Part shown: one piece after another, positions 37,042 to 46,465 of the stretch | Layout of the letters: each line of letters opens with the position of its first letter | Position numbering within the stretch: the stretch's first letter is position 1 | Origin: Bacteroidota bacterium | Lineage (GTDB): Bacteria; Bacteroidota; Bacteroidia; Chitinophagales; Chitinophagaceae | Reading direction: 5' to 3' | NCBI GenBank assembly: GCA_020161535.1 | Contig: JAIUNW010000012.1 | Coordinates: forward strand, 52,965 to 116,964 | Length of the DNA: 64,000 bases | Notes under the pieces: model-generated | Databases searched by the model: none | Seen by the model: only the letters and a program-made list of their open reading frames with translations | What the model was told of the DNA's origin: nothing | Position numbers and translations under genes: made by a program

Positions 37042-37944
37042 TTACTGCAATTTCTTTACCTGCTCATCAAAATATTCGCGGGTGAAAATCACATCGGGCA
37101 GGTTATGGTACCAGTTCGATTCGTGCTCGATCGAAAACATACCATTGAAGTTTTGTCTTTTCATTTCAGCCAATACCGCGGGAATATCGATCACGCCCTT
37201 ACTAACCACCGTATCAGCCGCAGCCGGGTCGTCAAATTTCACGATGTCTTTCAGGTGAGCGCCGTATACATGTCCCTCGAGTTTTTTCAGGCATTCAACC
37301 GGGTTCAAGCCATTGCGTGACCAGTGGCCGATATCAGCGCATGCACCAATATTCGGATGGCCCTGAATCGCTGCCAACACCGAATCGGGATGTTGATACG
37401 CATTGGGTTTGGGGTGGTCGTGGATGGCAATCTTAATGCCGGAAGCCCCACCAAGGCTATCGATCAGGTTCCAGAATTCTTTTTTCGGTTCGCAGGTGAT
37501 ATACTTCAACCCAAATTCTTTGGCGAGGTCAAAAGCCTTCACCCACTCCTCTTTGGTGTCGGGCGAAATCACCCCCATGGCCACGATGTCAATATTATGC
37601 GATTGTAGCAGTTTCTTGAGTTTCTCTTTGTCTGCGGCTGCCATCTTAATGCCGAACTCGCCCTTCATGTCAGCGCCGAGTTTTTGTCCCCAGAAAGCCT
37701 CAATATGCCTGATGCCGGCACTATCCACTTTCTTCAGCGCTTCCGCCACAGGGAACATTCTAAAGGTCCACATTTGCACGCCCAGTTTAAAGCCACTGGT
37801 TGAGCCGGTGTTTACTGTCACTGCACTTTCTGTTGTAGCCGTTTTGGTGCTATCGGCGGCGGCGGTCGACGAACCACCATTGCCACAAGCAGCGAGCAAA
37901 CCTATACCGGCAAACAATACGGAGAATCCTGCAATCGTTTTCAT
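37042..37944 (-). CDS. Sugar phosphate isomerase/epimerase-family lipoprotein
   Basis: 300 residues. The signal peptide ends at LLAACGNGG, so it is lipid-anchored and periplasmic. A xylose-isomerase-like TIM barrel follows: LGVQMWTFRMFPVAEALKKV, IRHIEAFWGQKLG, KIAIHDHPKPNAY, NIGACADIGHWSRNGLNPVE, and FSIEHESNW with likely metal-binding Glu/His/Asp. Members act on sugars or inositols; exported forms are common in Bacteroidota saccharide utilisation. The substrate is not determinable. It converges on the RND operon with 9 bases between. Confidence 0.86.
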   Translation of the reverse strand: MKTIAGFSVLFAGIGLLAACGNGGSSTAAADSTKTATTESAVTVNTGSTSGFKLGVQMWTFRMFPVAEALKKVDSAGIRHIEAFWGQKLGADMKGEFGIKMAAADKEKLKKLLQSHNIDIVAMGVISPDTKEEWVKAFDLAKEFGLKYITCEPKKEFWNLIDSLGGASGIKIAIHDHPKPNAYQHPDSVLAAIQGHPNIGACADIGHWSRNGLNPVECLKKLEGHVYGAHLKDIVKFDDPAAADTVVSKGVIDIPAVLAEMKRQNFNGMFSIEHESNWYHNLPDVIFTREYFDEQVKKLQ

Positions 37945-38043
37945 GTTGACTTTGCTTTTTTGAGTAGTGTAATATACAGGATTTTTGTGGCACGAGAACA
38001 GCCAAAGAAGAATCCGTACATTGCCGGCACAACCAGGTATAAT

Positions 38044-39054
38044 ATGAAAAAGATTGAACGGGTTTTATTTGTGGGCAGTAAACAACTGGGATTGAACTGC
38101 CTGAAAACAATGTATAGTTTATCGAAGGAAACCCTGGTGGGCGCGGTTACATTTGACGACAGTGCCGATGGCCGTGGTAAGTTAGCCGATTTCAAAGCGT
38201 TTTGCAGCCAACATAAAATACCGCTGTTTGTAGCGAAGAACCGGGCCGACGCCGAGAAAATAATACAAGCGCAGCGGGCTGATATCGGCATTGTGGTTGG
38301 CTGGTATTGGCTGATTGGCAATGAAACCCTCAACAGCGTTCCGCATGGTCTTTTGGGTATTCACAATTCCCTGCTGCCCAAATACCGTGGCGGTTCGCCT
38401 TTGATATGGAGTATTATCAATGGCGAGAAAAAAGTGGGCTTCTCTATGTTTTCTTTCACCGAAGGCATGGACGAAGGCGACGTGTGGTTCCAATACAAAT
38501 TTGAGATGAAGCCCAAAGATGATATTCAATCGGTGTTGGAGAAATTTGACACCGGTGCCATTGAACTGCTGAAGAAATACTACAAAAAAATTCTGTCGGG
38601 CGAACTAAAACCCAAAGCGCAAAAGCACCAGGAAGCGACCTATTGCGCGCAAAGAAAACCGGAAGACGGGCGGATCGACTGGAGCAAACCAGCTGATGCT
38701 ATTTTCAATTTCATACGCGCGCAATCACAACCCTACCCGGGTGCATTCACCACGCATAAAAACAAAAAGCTGCTCATTTGGAAGGCAACCCTGAACCCGG
38801 AAACCTATTATGGCACACCGGGGCAGGTGGCGCGAATTTCGCCTGACGGCGTCACCGTTATTTGTGGCGACAGCAAGTCTATAACGCTTAAAGAAATTGA
38901 ATACGAGGGCGAAAAAATGGCAGCCAATACGCTTATCAAAACCATCAACGCGCGGTTTCATTATTCGCAACCATTAACCAGCGAAATAGCAGAAAATTTA
39001 GACTTGCCGGAAATAAAGAAAAAACTGGCAGCCTATATCAATGAAGCACAATAA
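38044..39054 (+). CDS. Formyltransferase-family protein (Fmt-like)
   Basis: 336 residues from the ATG at 38044; the upstream extension is not protein-like. It has an N-terminal formyl-transferase Rossmann domain (KKIERVLFVGSKQLGLNCL; GIHNSLLPKYRGGSPLIW; FSFTEGMDEGDVWFQ) and a C-terminal domain (RISPDGVTVICGDSKSITLK) like that of methionyl-tRNA formyltransferase. The HxSLLPxYRG loop and its Asp are present, but the catalytic Asn two residues before the His (N-x-H) is Gly here. It is probably a paralogue rather than the housekeeping Fmt; a sugar N-formyltransferase or other folate-dependent enzyme is possible. Confidence 0.7.
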   Translation: MKKIERVLFVGSKQLGLNCLKTMYSLSKETLVGAVTFDDSADGRGKLADFKAFCSQHKIPLFVAKNRADAEKIIQAQRADIGIVVGWYWLIGNETLNSVPHGLLGIHNSLLPKYRGGSPLIWSIINGEKKVGFSMFSFTEGMDEGDVWFQYKFEMKPKDDIQSVLEKFDTGAIELLKKYYKKILSGELKPKAQKHQEATYCAQRKPEDGRIDWSKPADAIFNFIRAQSQPYPGAFTTHKNKKLLIWKATLNPETYYGTPGQVARISPDGVTVICGDSKSITLKEIEYEGEKMAANTLIKTINARFHYSQPLTSEIAENLDLPEIKKKLAAYINEAQ

Positions 39055-39068
39055 AGCGGCTGTTTCGT

Positions 39069-40094
39069 TTACAAAACAATACTATTCTTCGGCACTATGG
39101 CCGCAGGCAGATTTGCTTCATCAAGCATATCACGCATATCAATTTCGATGGTTCGGCTGATTTGTGTGATAGGCACATCGTTTGCACTGCCTTCAAAAGG
39201 GTTCATCGAACTTTCACCTACCGTATCGAGTGTCAGGAAGGCCCAGCCAATGGCGGCTGAAAACGGAACATTGAACCAGATAGAATAACCCTGCATAAAT
39301 GTTCCATCGCCCAGTTTATCAAATTCTCTTAGCAAGGCAAAGGGCACCAATACCACAAAAATAAACAGCAGGTAGGTGGCGATCGAAGCAAAATTTCGTG
39401 GGTATGGAAAATTCTTGATGCGCTCGGCCTTTCCTTGCTGGTCTGTAAACTTCATCAAACCCTGCTGCAGTTGCGTCCATTGAAAGTCATTAATAATGCC
39501 ATCGTTTTTCAAAGCCGCCAGCGCTGCTGATTGCCTGGCAATGAGCTGGGTGGCCCGGTTCTTTTTGGATAGCAAATAAGTCAATTCATCTGGTGATAGA
39601 TAAGCCGCCAATTCATCTTCCAATTTCGCCGAACGTTCGGGGATATCGTACCGAGCTTCGCGGTATTGAACATTTCTTGCCGACGCCATATTCTCCCAGC
39701 TTCTTGGCTCACGCAACTGGTAGCGAAGGGCCGTCAGCTAGGCAAAATGACGATAAAACATGGTTTGCGTTTGGGCTGATAATTGCTTACCCAGCGCATC
39801 GCGCAAGGTGTAACCAAAACTCCTGCTGTCGTTGATGATGCCGCCATAAATCTGCCGCGCTTCCCACATCCGGCCATAGCTTGCGTTGTTCTTAAAACCG
39901 ACAATAAACGCGACGGCCGTACCAACAATGGCTACCGGTTGCCAGGGCACCGTTAAAAATCGGGCGCCCAATACGTATAAAACCGTTGGTACAGCAGCAA
40001 TCAATAATAGCCAATACGTATCGTGGAATGTCCACCGGGCGAACTCCAGGGGCGAAAATCTTTTTCCAGTATGCATAACAGTAAGATAGCGCAT
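39069..40094 (-). pseudogene. Bestrophin-family channel gene interrupted by one in-frame amber codon
   Basis: Two consecutive segments in the same frame: 118 codons from 40094 (SPLEFARWTFHDTYWLLLIA...KNNASYGRMWEARQIYGGII), then TAG at 39738-39740, then LTALRYQLREPRSWENM continuing for ~220 codons (FPYPRNFASIATYLLFIFVV; NVPFSAAIGWAFLTLDTVGE). Joined, they give a full-length bestrophin/UPF0187 protein of about 340 residues. The stop stands where a Trp (TGG) would give YRHFAWLTALRYQ, so a single base change explains it. It is otherwise intact, which suggests a recent mutation, a sequencing error or readthrough. Confidence 0.85.
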
Positions 40095-40149
40095 TCATTC
40101 TTTCGCTAAACCGGTTTTTTACTGTTGTTTTGCATTCAACACAAGTTAT

Positions 40150-40680
40150 ATGGCAACCAGCAATACGCCTTTGGTGGGAATTATTATGGGCTCAGACAGT
40201 GATCTTCCTGTAATGCAGCCTGCGGCGGATATCTTAACCCAGTTCGGCATTGCCTACGAACTTACGGTGGTGTCGGCGCATCGAACACCCAAAAGAATGA
40301 TGCAGTATGCCGAACAAGCCGCGGCCCGCCAGTTGAAAGTGATCATCGCCGGTGCCGGTGGCGCCGCCCATTTGCCGGGCATGGTGGCTTCGCTAACGCC
40401 ATTGCCTGTCATTGGTGTACCAGTAAAATCATCCAACAGTATTGATGGCTGGGATTCTGTGCTGTCCATTTTGCAAATGCCCAATGGCATACCGGTAGCA
40501 ACGGTGGCCTTGAACGCCGCAAAAAATGCCGGCATATTGGCAGCTTCGATCATTGGCGCTTTTGATGCAGCAGTGGGTGCAAAAGTGGCTGCGTATAAAG
40601 CAGCACTGGAGGAAGAGGTATTGGGAAAAGTGGATAAGTTGAAAGCCGGCGGACAACCAAATGGCTTTGACAAAAGCTAA
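40150..40680 (+). CDS. purE: N5-carboxyaminoimidazole ribonucleotide mutase
   Basis: 176 residues, class I Pur[53 protein letters not shown] and [20 protein letters not shown] are the substrate-binding motifs; the catalytic His of SAHRTP is present. It shifts the carboxyl group of N5-CAIR, the product of PurK (30279), to C4. It lies alone between the bestrophin and bshC genes. Confidence 0.97.
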   Translation: MATSNTPLVGIIMGSDSDLPVMQPAADILTQFGIAYELTVVSAHRTPKRMMQYAEQAAARQLKVIIAGAGGAAHLPGMVASLTPLPVIGVPVKSSNSIDGWDSVLSILQMPNGIPVATVALNAAKNAGILAASIIGAFDAAVGAKVAAYKAALEEEVLGKVDKLKAGGQPNGFDKS

Positions 40681-40700
40681 ACCGCGCTGCTGGGTATGCA

Positions 40701-42314
40701 TTAGTTCTGGGGCGGAATGCTGAGTACAACGAAACGCTGTTCGAGCGTCAGCGACGCATTGTATATCCATTGCAGGAAATCATTTCCATAAGCCGCGTAA
40801 TAAGGCATAAAATTCTCCGACCGTTCTTGCAGATTTCCTTTGGGAAAACTGATGGCTTTGAATGAAGCCAACTGCCGCGACTGGTCGCTGAATTTTCTTT
40901 TCTCAGCACGTAATAATTTCTTTTCCAGTTCCCCCAGTTGATGCAGCATCCGCTTTTGTAAACTGGCTACATGCGGTAACAGGCTGGCATCTACTTTACC
41001 CGCAACGCCCTGTACATGGTCGTAGAAGGCCCCCGCATCTCTGATTTCATTGCTGAGGTGTACCTGCACGGCACTATCCCGCTGCACAAGCTCATTCAAT
41101 AATTGGTCTTCCTTTTTAAAAATATCATCGGTGTCGATACCGATTTTATGCTGCAATGCAAGAGCCCTGGGTTCTAGTAAGAGAAATGAATTGCGCAACA
41201 CCTGCACCGGATAGGGCACGCCATAAGCCTTGAACAAATCGCCGAGCTCCAGCCAATAAGCCAGTTCACCGCCCCCACCTACGAAAATGATATTGGGGAG
41301 GATGGTTTCCTGGTACAAGCCACGTAAAATCACATTTGGGCTAAACCGCTCGGGATGTGTTTCCAGTTCCTGCCGTAAGGCCGCTTCATCAAAACGGAGA
41401 TCTGTATCTACCACTACCCACTCATCCCCCATTTTCTCGATGCGATTCCGCAACTGGTCTTTCAGGTAAAACAAGTTGATGTTGCGCGGATTGGCCTGCA
41501 CCTTGTAATTTTTTTCCAGTGCAGTAGTGGTTTTCTTCACCAGATCAGATGGCTTTTGCAAAAACAAGTCGTCGGCGAAAACCCGCAGCATGCTGCGTTT
41601 CAGTCGGGGCTCATCCGCAATTAATACCACCACACCGAATGCAGCAAACAATTGGTGTACAAGCCTGAATGTTGCTGTTTGGATATCAGGAGCGCCAATA
41701 TAAGATGACTTCAATAACTGGATTAATTCCTGTCCGTGGGGCTGTACCGACAATTCACCCGCGATGCGTTCGATTAAAACTTCTACACCTTTTGGTTTCA
41801 TCCGCCCCACCGAACCTGTTTGTTTGGTATCCCAAACCAGTTTCTCGCCATGCAAAAAAACCTTGCTGAGTTCTTCCAGGTCAGCGTCTTCACTACCCAT
41901 ATAATACACGGGCACAAAATCAAATGTCGGATGGGCTGCTTTCAGTTGTTCAGCGATCTTCACCACATGCAACACTTTGTAGATGAAGTAGAGATAGCCG
42001 GTAAAAACATTGGGTTGGTGCGCCGTGCAAATACTGAAAGTGGTTGGCTGCAAGAGCTTATTGATATTGGCGTCTACGAGTGCATTGCCTTGTAAAGAAG
42101 CCTGTGCATACTGGTCGTTCAAAACAGTTACCAGCAGTTTTCTATCGGTGGCAAATTCCTCACGGGCATGTATAGCCGCTTTTATACCATCGGGGGTTAC
42201 CGGGTGTTTATAAAAAGGCCGAAGGGCGGGTGCCGCGTTTACATAGTCTGTAACAATCGCATTGAAATAGCCGGTGTGTTCGTATGTATAACTACAGGCG
42301 CTGCCTTCCATCAT
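40701..42314 (-). CDS. bshC: Bacillithiol biosynthesis cysteine-adding enzyme BshC
   Basis: 537 residues, normal length. It ligates cysteine to glucosaminyl-malate, the last step of bacillithiol synthesis. Family features: CTAHQPNVFTGYLYFIYK (HxGH-like nucleotidyltransferase region), VYYMGSEDADLEE, PNIIFVGGGGELAYWLEL, and a long C-terminal coiled coil (LPHVASLQKRMLHQLGELEK). The start is placed at the ATG 42312-42314, one of two adjacent ATGs, just downstream of a consensus -7 box. BshA and BshB are not in this window. Confidence 0.93.
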   Translation of the reverse strand: MMEGSACSYTYEHTGYFNAIVTDYVNAAPALRPFYKHPVTPDGIKAAIHAREEFATDRKLLVTVLNDQYAQASLQGNALVDANINKLLQPTTFSICTAHQPNVFTGYLYFIYKVLHVVKIAEQLKAAHPTFDFVPVYYMGSEDADLEELSKVFLHGEKLVWDTKQTGSVGRMKPKGVEVLIERIAGELSVQPHGQELIQLLKSSYIGAPDIQTATFRLVHQLFAAFGVVVLIADEPRLKRSMLRVFADDLFLQKPSDLVKKTTTALEKNYKVQANPRNINLFYLKDQLRNRIEKMGDEWVVVDTDLRFDEAALRQELETHPERFSPNVILRGLYQETILPNIIFVGGGGELAYWLELGDLFKAYGVPYPVQVLRNSFLLLEPRALALQHKIGIDTDDIFKKEDQLLNELVQRDSAVQVHLSNEIRDAGAFYDHVQGVAGKVDASLLPHVASLQKRMLHQLGELEKKLLRAEKRKFSDQSRQLASFKAISFPKGNLQERSENFMPYYAAYGNDFLQWIYNASLTLEQRFVVLSIPPQN

Positions 42315-42327
42315 AATCAAGTTGGTT

Positions 42328-42335
42328 CAAATGTA
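42328..42335 (-). promoter_or_regulatory. -7 box of bshC (TACATTTG)
   Basis: Exact TAnnTTTG match ending 13 bases before the bshC ATG and lying just past the stop codon of the upstream oxidoreductase gene, so bshC has its own promoter. Confidence 0.5.
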
Positions 42336-42341
42336 ATCAGT

Positions 42342-43586
42342 TCAATCGAATCGCGCCGGATTGTAAGGGTTAAGGTCGACCGAAGGCTTCTCTCCATTCA
42401 ATAACTCAGCCACCAATTTACCGGTGCCGGCACCGAGACTCAGTCCTACCATCGCATGGCCCGTTGCCAATACCATATTACCATATTTTGGGTTGCGACC
42501 AATATAAGGCAATCCGTCGGCTGAGCAAGGGCGGAAGCCATACCAAAGTTTATCGACCGTTGGCATGGGAATCACAAACTCCGGCAGGTAGCGTTTCACT
42601 GCGCTGATGATGCCCTCTACTCTTTTCAACCGTGGTGGTTGGTCGGTGGCGGTGATCTCCATGGTGCCACCAAAACGAATCTTATTGCCATCCATCGGCG
42701 TGATCGCTACCCGGCCCTCCATCAACACCGCCGGATGATTCAGTTTGTTGGAAGAGTTTTCCATCGTAATGGAATAACCCCGGCCACCTACCAGCGGAAT
42801 ATCGAGCGAAGCGGCTTTTGCCAATTCCCGACTCCACGATCCTGCAGCCAATACAACGGCATCGGCAGCAAATTGTTTAGTGGCTGTTTTAACCGCCGTG
42901 ATTTTATCGCCCTTTTTTTCAAAACCGGTTGCTTCTTCATTGGCCAGTAACTGCACCCCCATCGCTGTTAATTTCTCGCGCAGCGAACGCATCAGTTTTG
43001 GCGGATAAATATGTGCATCGTCGTTGAAATACAAAGCCCCTTTAAGTTCGAGGGTGGTTTGTGGTTCCATGGCGCGTACTTGGGCAGCCGTGAGCACTTC
43101 GGCGCGAAGCCCCAGCGCATGTGCCTGTTCGGCAGTATGGTGCGCGTGTGCTTCTTTTTCGGCAGTCTGAAAATATTCCAGCAGGCCTTTGGCTTCGTAC
43201 GACATCTCAATGCCTTCCTGTTTCCAATCAAGATAAGTCTGCTGCGAAAAAAGAGCAATGTCCCGCAAGGGCACCGCCGCCGCTGCCACTTTTTCGGCGG
43301 TAGCGCTTTTGGAAAAAGTGAGCGCCCATTTTATCAGCGGCCAATTGAACCGCGGTTCAACATAAAATGGACTGCTGGGATTGGCCATCCATTTCAGTCC
43401 CTGTTGGATGATGCCGGGGGTGGCCAGGGGGATGAAATGCGACGGACAAACATAACCGGCATTGCCATAACTACAGTTGTCGGTATAATCTCCTTTTTCG
43501 AGTACGGTCACCGCCCAGCCACTGGTGCGCAGAAAATAGGCGGAGCTGAGGCCCATCACCCCGCCGCCAATCACGATTGCTTGCAT
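42342..43586 (-). CDS. FAD-dependent D-amino acid dehydrogenase-like oxidoreductase
   Basis: 414 residues of the DAO/DadA family. The dinucleotide motif AIVIGGGVMGLSSAYFLRTS opens the chain, followed by GNAGYVCPSHFIPLATPGII (DadA-type), an intermediate substrate domain, and the C-terminal FAD contact PYIGRNPKYGNMVLATGHAM. It would oxidise a D-amino acid or a related amine such as hydroxyproline; no hydroxyproline-pathway partner is adjacent, so the substrate is open. A consensus -7 box ends 4 bases before the ATG. Confidence 0.88.
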   Translation of the reverse strand: MQAIVIGGGVMGLSSAYFLRTSGWAVTVLEKGDYTDNCSYGNAGYVCPSHFIPLATPGIIQQGLKWMANPSSPFYVEPRFNWPLIKWALTFSKSATAEKVAAAAVPLRDIALFSQQTYLDWKQEGIEMSYEAKGLLEYFQTAEKEAHAHHTAEQAHALGLRAEVLTAAQVRAMEPQTTLELKGALYFNDDAHIYPPKLMRSLREKLTAMGVQLLANEEATGFEKKGDKITAVKTATKQFAADAVVLAAGSWSRELAKAASLDIPLVGGRGYSITMENSSNKLNHPAVLMEGRVAITPMDGNKIRFGGTMEITATDQPPRLKRVEGIISAVKRYLPEFVIPMPTVDKLWYGFRPCSADGLPYIGRNPKYGNMVLATGHAMVGLSLGAGTGKLVAELLNGEKPSVDLNPYNPARFD

Positions 43587-43590
43587 GGCG

Positions 43591-43598
43591 CAAATTTA
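43591..43598 (-). promoter_or_regulatory. -7 box (TAAATTTG) of the DadA-like gene
   Basis: Exact TAnnTTTG, nearly leaderless relative to the ATG at 43584-43586. Palindrome triplet 2 begins 10 bases upstream of it. Confidence 0.55.
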
Positions 43599-43607
43599 CA
43601 ACCTTTC

Positions 43608-43646
43608 ACCCGACGGGTATCACCCGACGGGTAGTACCCGACGGGT
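43608..43646. repeat. Palindrome triplet 2: three ACCCGACGGGT units, 14-bp period
   Basis: Identical units at 43608-43618, 43622-43632 and 43636-43646, separated by ATC and AGT. They fill the gap between the divergent DadA-like and fatty-acid-hydroxylase promoters; the last TA of unit 3 starts a -7-like box (TAAATTTT). Confidence 0.9.
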
Positions 43647-43666
43647 AAATTTTGTACCTTGACCGC

Positions 43667-44932
43667 ATGGAAACCTATGGCAGGATTCTCCTGATTGCTA
43701 TGCCAGCCTTTTTGCTGCTCGTGCTATTTGAAAAATGGTGGGGCTGGCGGAAAGGCTTTGACACCGTTCGCAATATGGACATGGTGTCGAGCCTCAGTTC
43801 GGGCATCACCAATGTTACCAAAGATGTATTGGGGCTTAGCCTGGTCATCATCAGCTATCCCTGGCTGCTGAAGCACCTGGCCATTGTGCAGGTGCCTGCG
43901 GGTTGGATCACCTACCTGGTCGCTTTTATCGCCCTTGATTTTGCGGGGTATTGGACCCACCGCATTGCCCACGAATACAATTTTTTCTGGAACAACCACC
44001 TGGTACACCACAGCAGCGAAGAGTTCAACCTGGCCTGCGCCCTGCGCCAAAGCATTTCGCAGATCGTCAAAATTTTCGCCATCTTCCTGGTGCCGGCCGC
44101 TGTGTTGGGCGTACCCGACCAGGTCATCGCGATCATCGCTCCATTACACCTGTTTGCCCAATTCTGGTACCATACCCGGCATATCCATAAAATGGGCTGG
44201 CTGGAAAAAATAATTGTAACGCCCTCTCACCACCGGGTTCACCATGCATTGAATGCCACTTATCTCGATAAAAACTACGGACAAATTTTCATTTTCTGGG
44301 ACAAATGGTTTGGCACTTTCCAGGAAGAATTGCCCGACCTGGCACCGGTATATGGCATTACCCGGCCCGTGCAAACCTGGAACCCGATCCGCATCAATTT
44401 TCAACATTTGTGGTTGTTGATCAAAGACGCTTGGCGCACGAAAAGCTGGCGTGACAAAGCACGCATCTGGTTTATGCCTACGGGTTGGCGTCCTTCGGAT
44501 ATGGTTAACCGTTATCCCGTTCCCAAAATCGACGACCCCTATCATTTTGAAAAATACAATCCGCCTGCGTCAACTGCCTTACAAATCTGGACCTGGTTCC
44601 AATTACTGATCACCTTATTGTTCATCAGTTGGTTGTTTGCGCGCATCGCACAAATTGGATCGCCCAATATGTTTTGGTACGGACTCTTTATTTTTTTACA
44701 GGTCTATGCGATTACTGATTTGATGGACAGAAACAAGTCGGCCATCGCCTGGGAAGCGGTTAAAAATGCATTGGGTATATATCTGTTGTACAAAACCGGC
44801 AATTGGTTTGGCGCGGGGGAAGAAATACCCGCGGTAAAAATCATGCTGTTGGTTTATTTTATCGGCGCCACAGTCATAGTGGGTTATTTTATAACGGAGC
44901 CGGTAGCCGTAAAAATGGAGCCCTCGTCTTAA
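43667..44932 (+). CDS. Sterol desaturase/fatty acid hydroxylase-family membrane protein
   Basis: 421 residues. Membrane diiron enzyme with the histidine clusters HRIAHEYNFFWNNHLVHHS, HTRHI, and SHHRVHHA, all present (HxxxH, HxxHH, HxxHH type). About six membrane segments; the C-terminal ~120 residues add further hydrophobic helices (WFQLLITLLFISWLFARIAQ), a longer layout than simple hydroxylases. It likely hydroxylates a lipid acyl chain or a sterol/hopanoid-like molecule. The ATG at 43667 was chosen over a TTG at 43652. Confidence 0.85.
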   Translation: METYGRILLIAMPAFLLLVLFEKWWGWRKGFDTVRNMDMVSSLSSGITNVTKDVLGLSLVIISYPWLLKHLAIVQVPAGWITYLVAFIALDFAGYWTHRIAHEYNFFWNNHLVHHSSEEFNLACALRQSISQIVKIFAIFLVPAAVLGVPDQVIAIIAPLHLFAQFWYHTRHIHKMGWLEKIIVTPSHHRVHHALNATYLDKNYGQIFIFWDKWFGTFQEELPDLAPVYGITRPVQTWNPIRINFQHLWLLIKDAWRTKSWRDKARIWFMPTGWRPSDMVNRYPVPKIDDPYHFEKYNPPASTALQIWTWFQLLITLLFISWLFARIAQIGSPNMFWYGLFIFLQVYAITDLMDRNKSAIAWEAVKNALGIYLLYKTGNWFGAGEEIPAVKIMLLVYFIGATVIVGYFITEPVAVKMEPSS

Positions 44933-44952
44933 ATCACTGTTCCGGGAAAAAA

Positions 44953-46362
44953 TCACTGTCCCGGCGGACGAAAACCGGCCTCCGGGTTATCGAGGATCAG
45001 CACCCAATCTTTACCAACGCCCTGCGTTGGCGGCGTAAACTCCATCACATTGCGACGGGGAAATGATTCGCCTCTAACCATCATGCCTATGCGCGGATCC
45101 CACCACCAGGCCTTGATATCGGCACTCTTCATCCAGGTAGTCTTCACCTTAATGGTCTTGCCAATGGGCATATAGATCATACCATAGTCGTTGTCTTTTC
45201 CGCGGAACGCAACAATCGCCAATCCCTTCTCACCATTGCCGGCGACTATCATTGAATTGTCGGGCACGCGACCCAGGTAGGGCCTGCATTCAATCAACTT
45301 TCGCAAATACCCCACTTCTTCTGACCCCGGACTGGTAAGCCCCTTGGTCCAACTGCGATCCACATGCGTTATGGGTTCTTCGTTCTCGCTGTAAAATTGC
45401 CACACCGCATGATCGCCATAGGTAACACCGGCCGCACCGGCAAATACCGAACGATAACATTGTTTACGCACATCGTAATTATCGAAATAACCATTCCGTT
45501 CATCCCAGGTAGGCCAGGGATTTACCGGGTGATCTTCGTAATTGGGTTCCGCATCAATGACCGGTTTGGGATTCGCAAGTTTATAATCGCGCTCAATCCA
45601 TTTCCACACCGGCACATCGTGGCCGCCACCATGCCCGCTCTGCACGGTATTCATGTTCAGCCAATCTTCCCGATGCAGGTATTTCGCCGTACCATCGGCG
45701 CCGCCCGATGTATGATAAGTTATAAAACACTGGTAATTCGTCGCTTCCTGGATACCGCGGGCCATGGCACGCCAAATCGGTCGCCAGTCGTTCGTATCTT
45801 TTACTGGTGGCCGATCGCCGCCCAGCATCCAGATCACGTTTTCGGCGTCTTTGTAACGATTGCCAATCCACTTGCCATAGGCATAAGCCGTGACAGTATT
45901 GAACATTACCGGCCCCGTACCCCAGTTCGGTGTCACTTTATCGCCCCAGGTAGGCAATAGACAGAGATACATGTCGCGATTGGCGCACAGCCGCACCACG
46001 GTATCGACCAGTTGAAAATAGCGTTGGCTGGGTGTTTCTACTTTGAAATTGCTAAAGGGAACAGCGCCGTAACGGTTGGGTTTTTTGATGCCATCAAACT
46101 CGGGCAACACCACCGCCTGGATCACATTGAAACCTTTTTTATACCGATCGTTCAGGTATTGTTGAATCTCTTCAAAAGTGAGTCGATGGAAGAGCTCCCA
46201 GCCAGTATCGCCCAACCAGAAAAACGGTCGGTCTTTGGTGGTCTTCAAAAAATGGGCGTCGTCGCTCACTTTTAACCGGCCATTGCGCCAGTCGCTCTGT
46301 GCCGCCGCATGCAAGACAATGAACAGCATGCATACATAAACCAGATATCGGAAAATTTTCAT
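44953..46362 (-). CDS. DUF4038-type glycoside hydrolase (GH140-like)
   Basis: 469 residues, signal peptide (MKIFRYLVYVCMLFIVLHAA). A TIM-barrel DUF4038 domain: FFWLGDTGWELFHRLTFEEI, LCLLPTWGDKVTPNWGTG, NVIWMLGGDRPP, KPVIDAEPNYEDHP. The C-terminal ~90 residues form a putative collagen-binding beta domain (MIYMPIGKTIKVKTTWMKSA...WWWDPRIG). GH140 apiosidases from Bacteroides acting on rhamnogalacturonan II share this organisation, but the substrate here is not proven. No PUL partners are adjacent. Confidence 0.85.
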   Translation of the reverse strand: MKIFRYLVYVCMLFIVLHAAAQSDWRNGRLKVSDDAHFLKTTKDRPFFWLGDTGWELFHRLTFEEIQQYLNDRYKKGFNVIQAVVLPEFDGIKKPNRYGAVPFSNFKVETPSQRYFQLVDTVVRLCANRDMYLCLLPTWGDKVTPNWGTGPVMFNTVTAYAYGKWIGNRYKDAENVIWMLGGDRPPVKDTNDWRPIWRAMARGIQEATNYQCFITYHTSGGADGTAKYLHREDWLNMNTVQSGHGGGHDVPVWKWIERDYKLANPKPVIDAEPNYEDHPVNPWPTWDERNGYFDNYDVRKQCYRSVFAGAAGVTYGDHAVWQFYSENEEPITHVDRSWTKGLTSPGSEEVGYLRKLIECRPYLGRVPDNSMIVAGNGEKGLAIVAFRGKDNDYGMIYMPIGKTIKVKTTWMKSADIKAWWWDPRIGMMVRGESFPRRNVMEFTPPTQGVGKDWVLILDNPEAGFRPPGQ

Positions 46363-46465
46363 AATCAATTCGTTACAAAGCCCAAGCCAATTTAACCATA
46401 ACGGTTTTCCATGATAATTATTTTATTCCCGAAGGGCCGTTGTAAATTAGTTGAAAATCAAGCAG

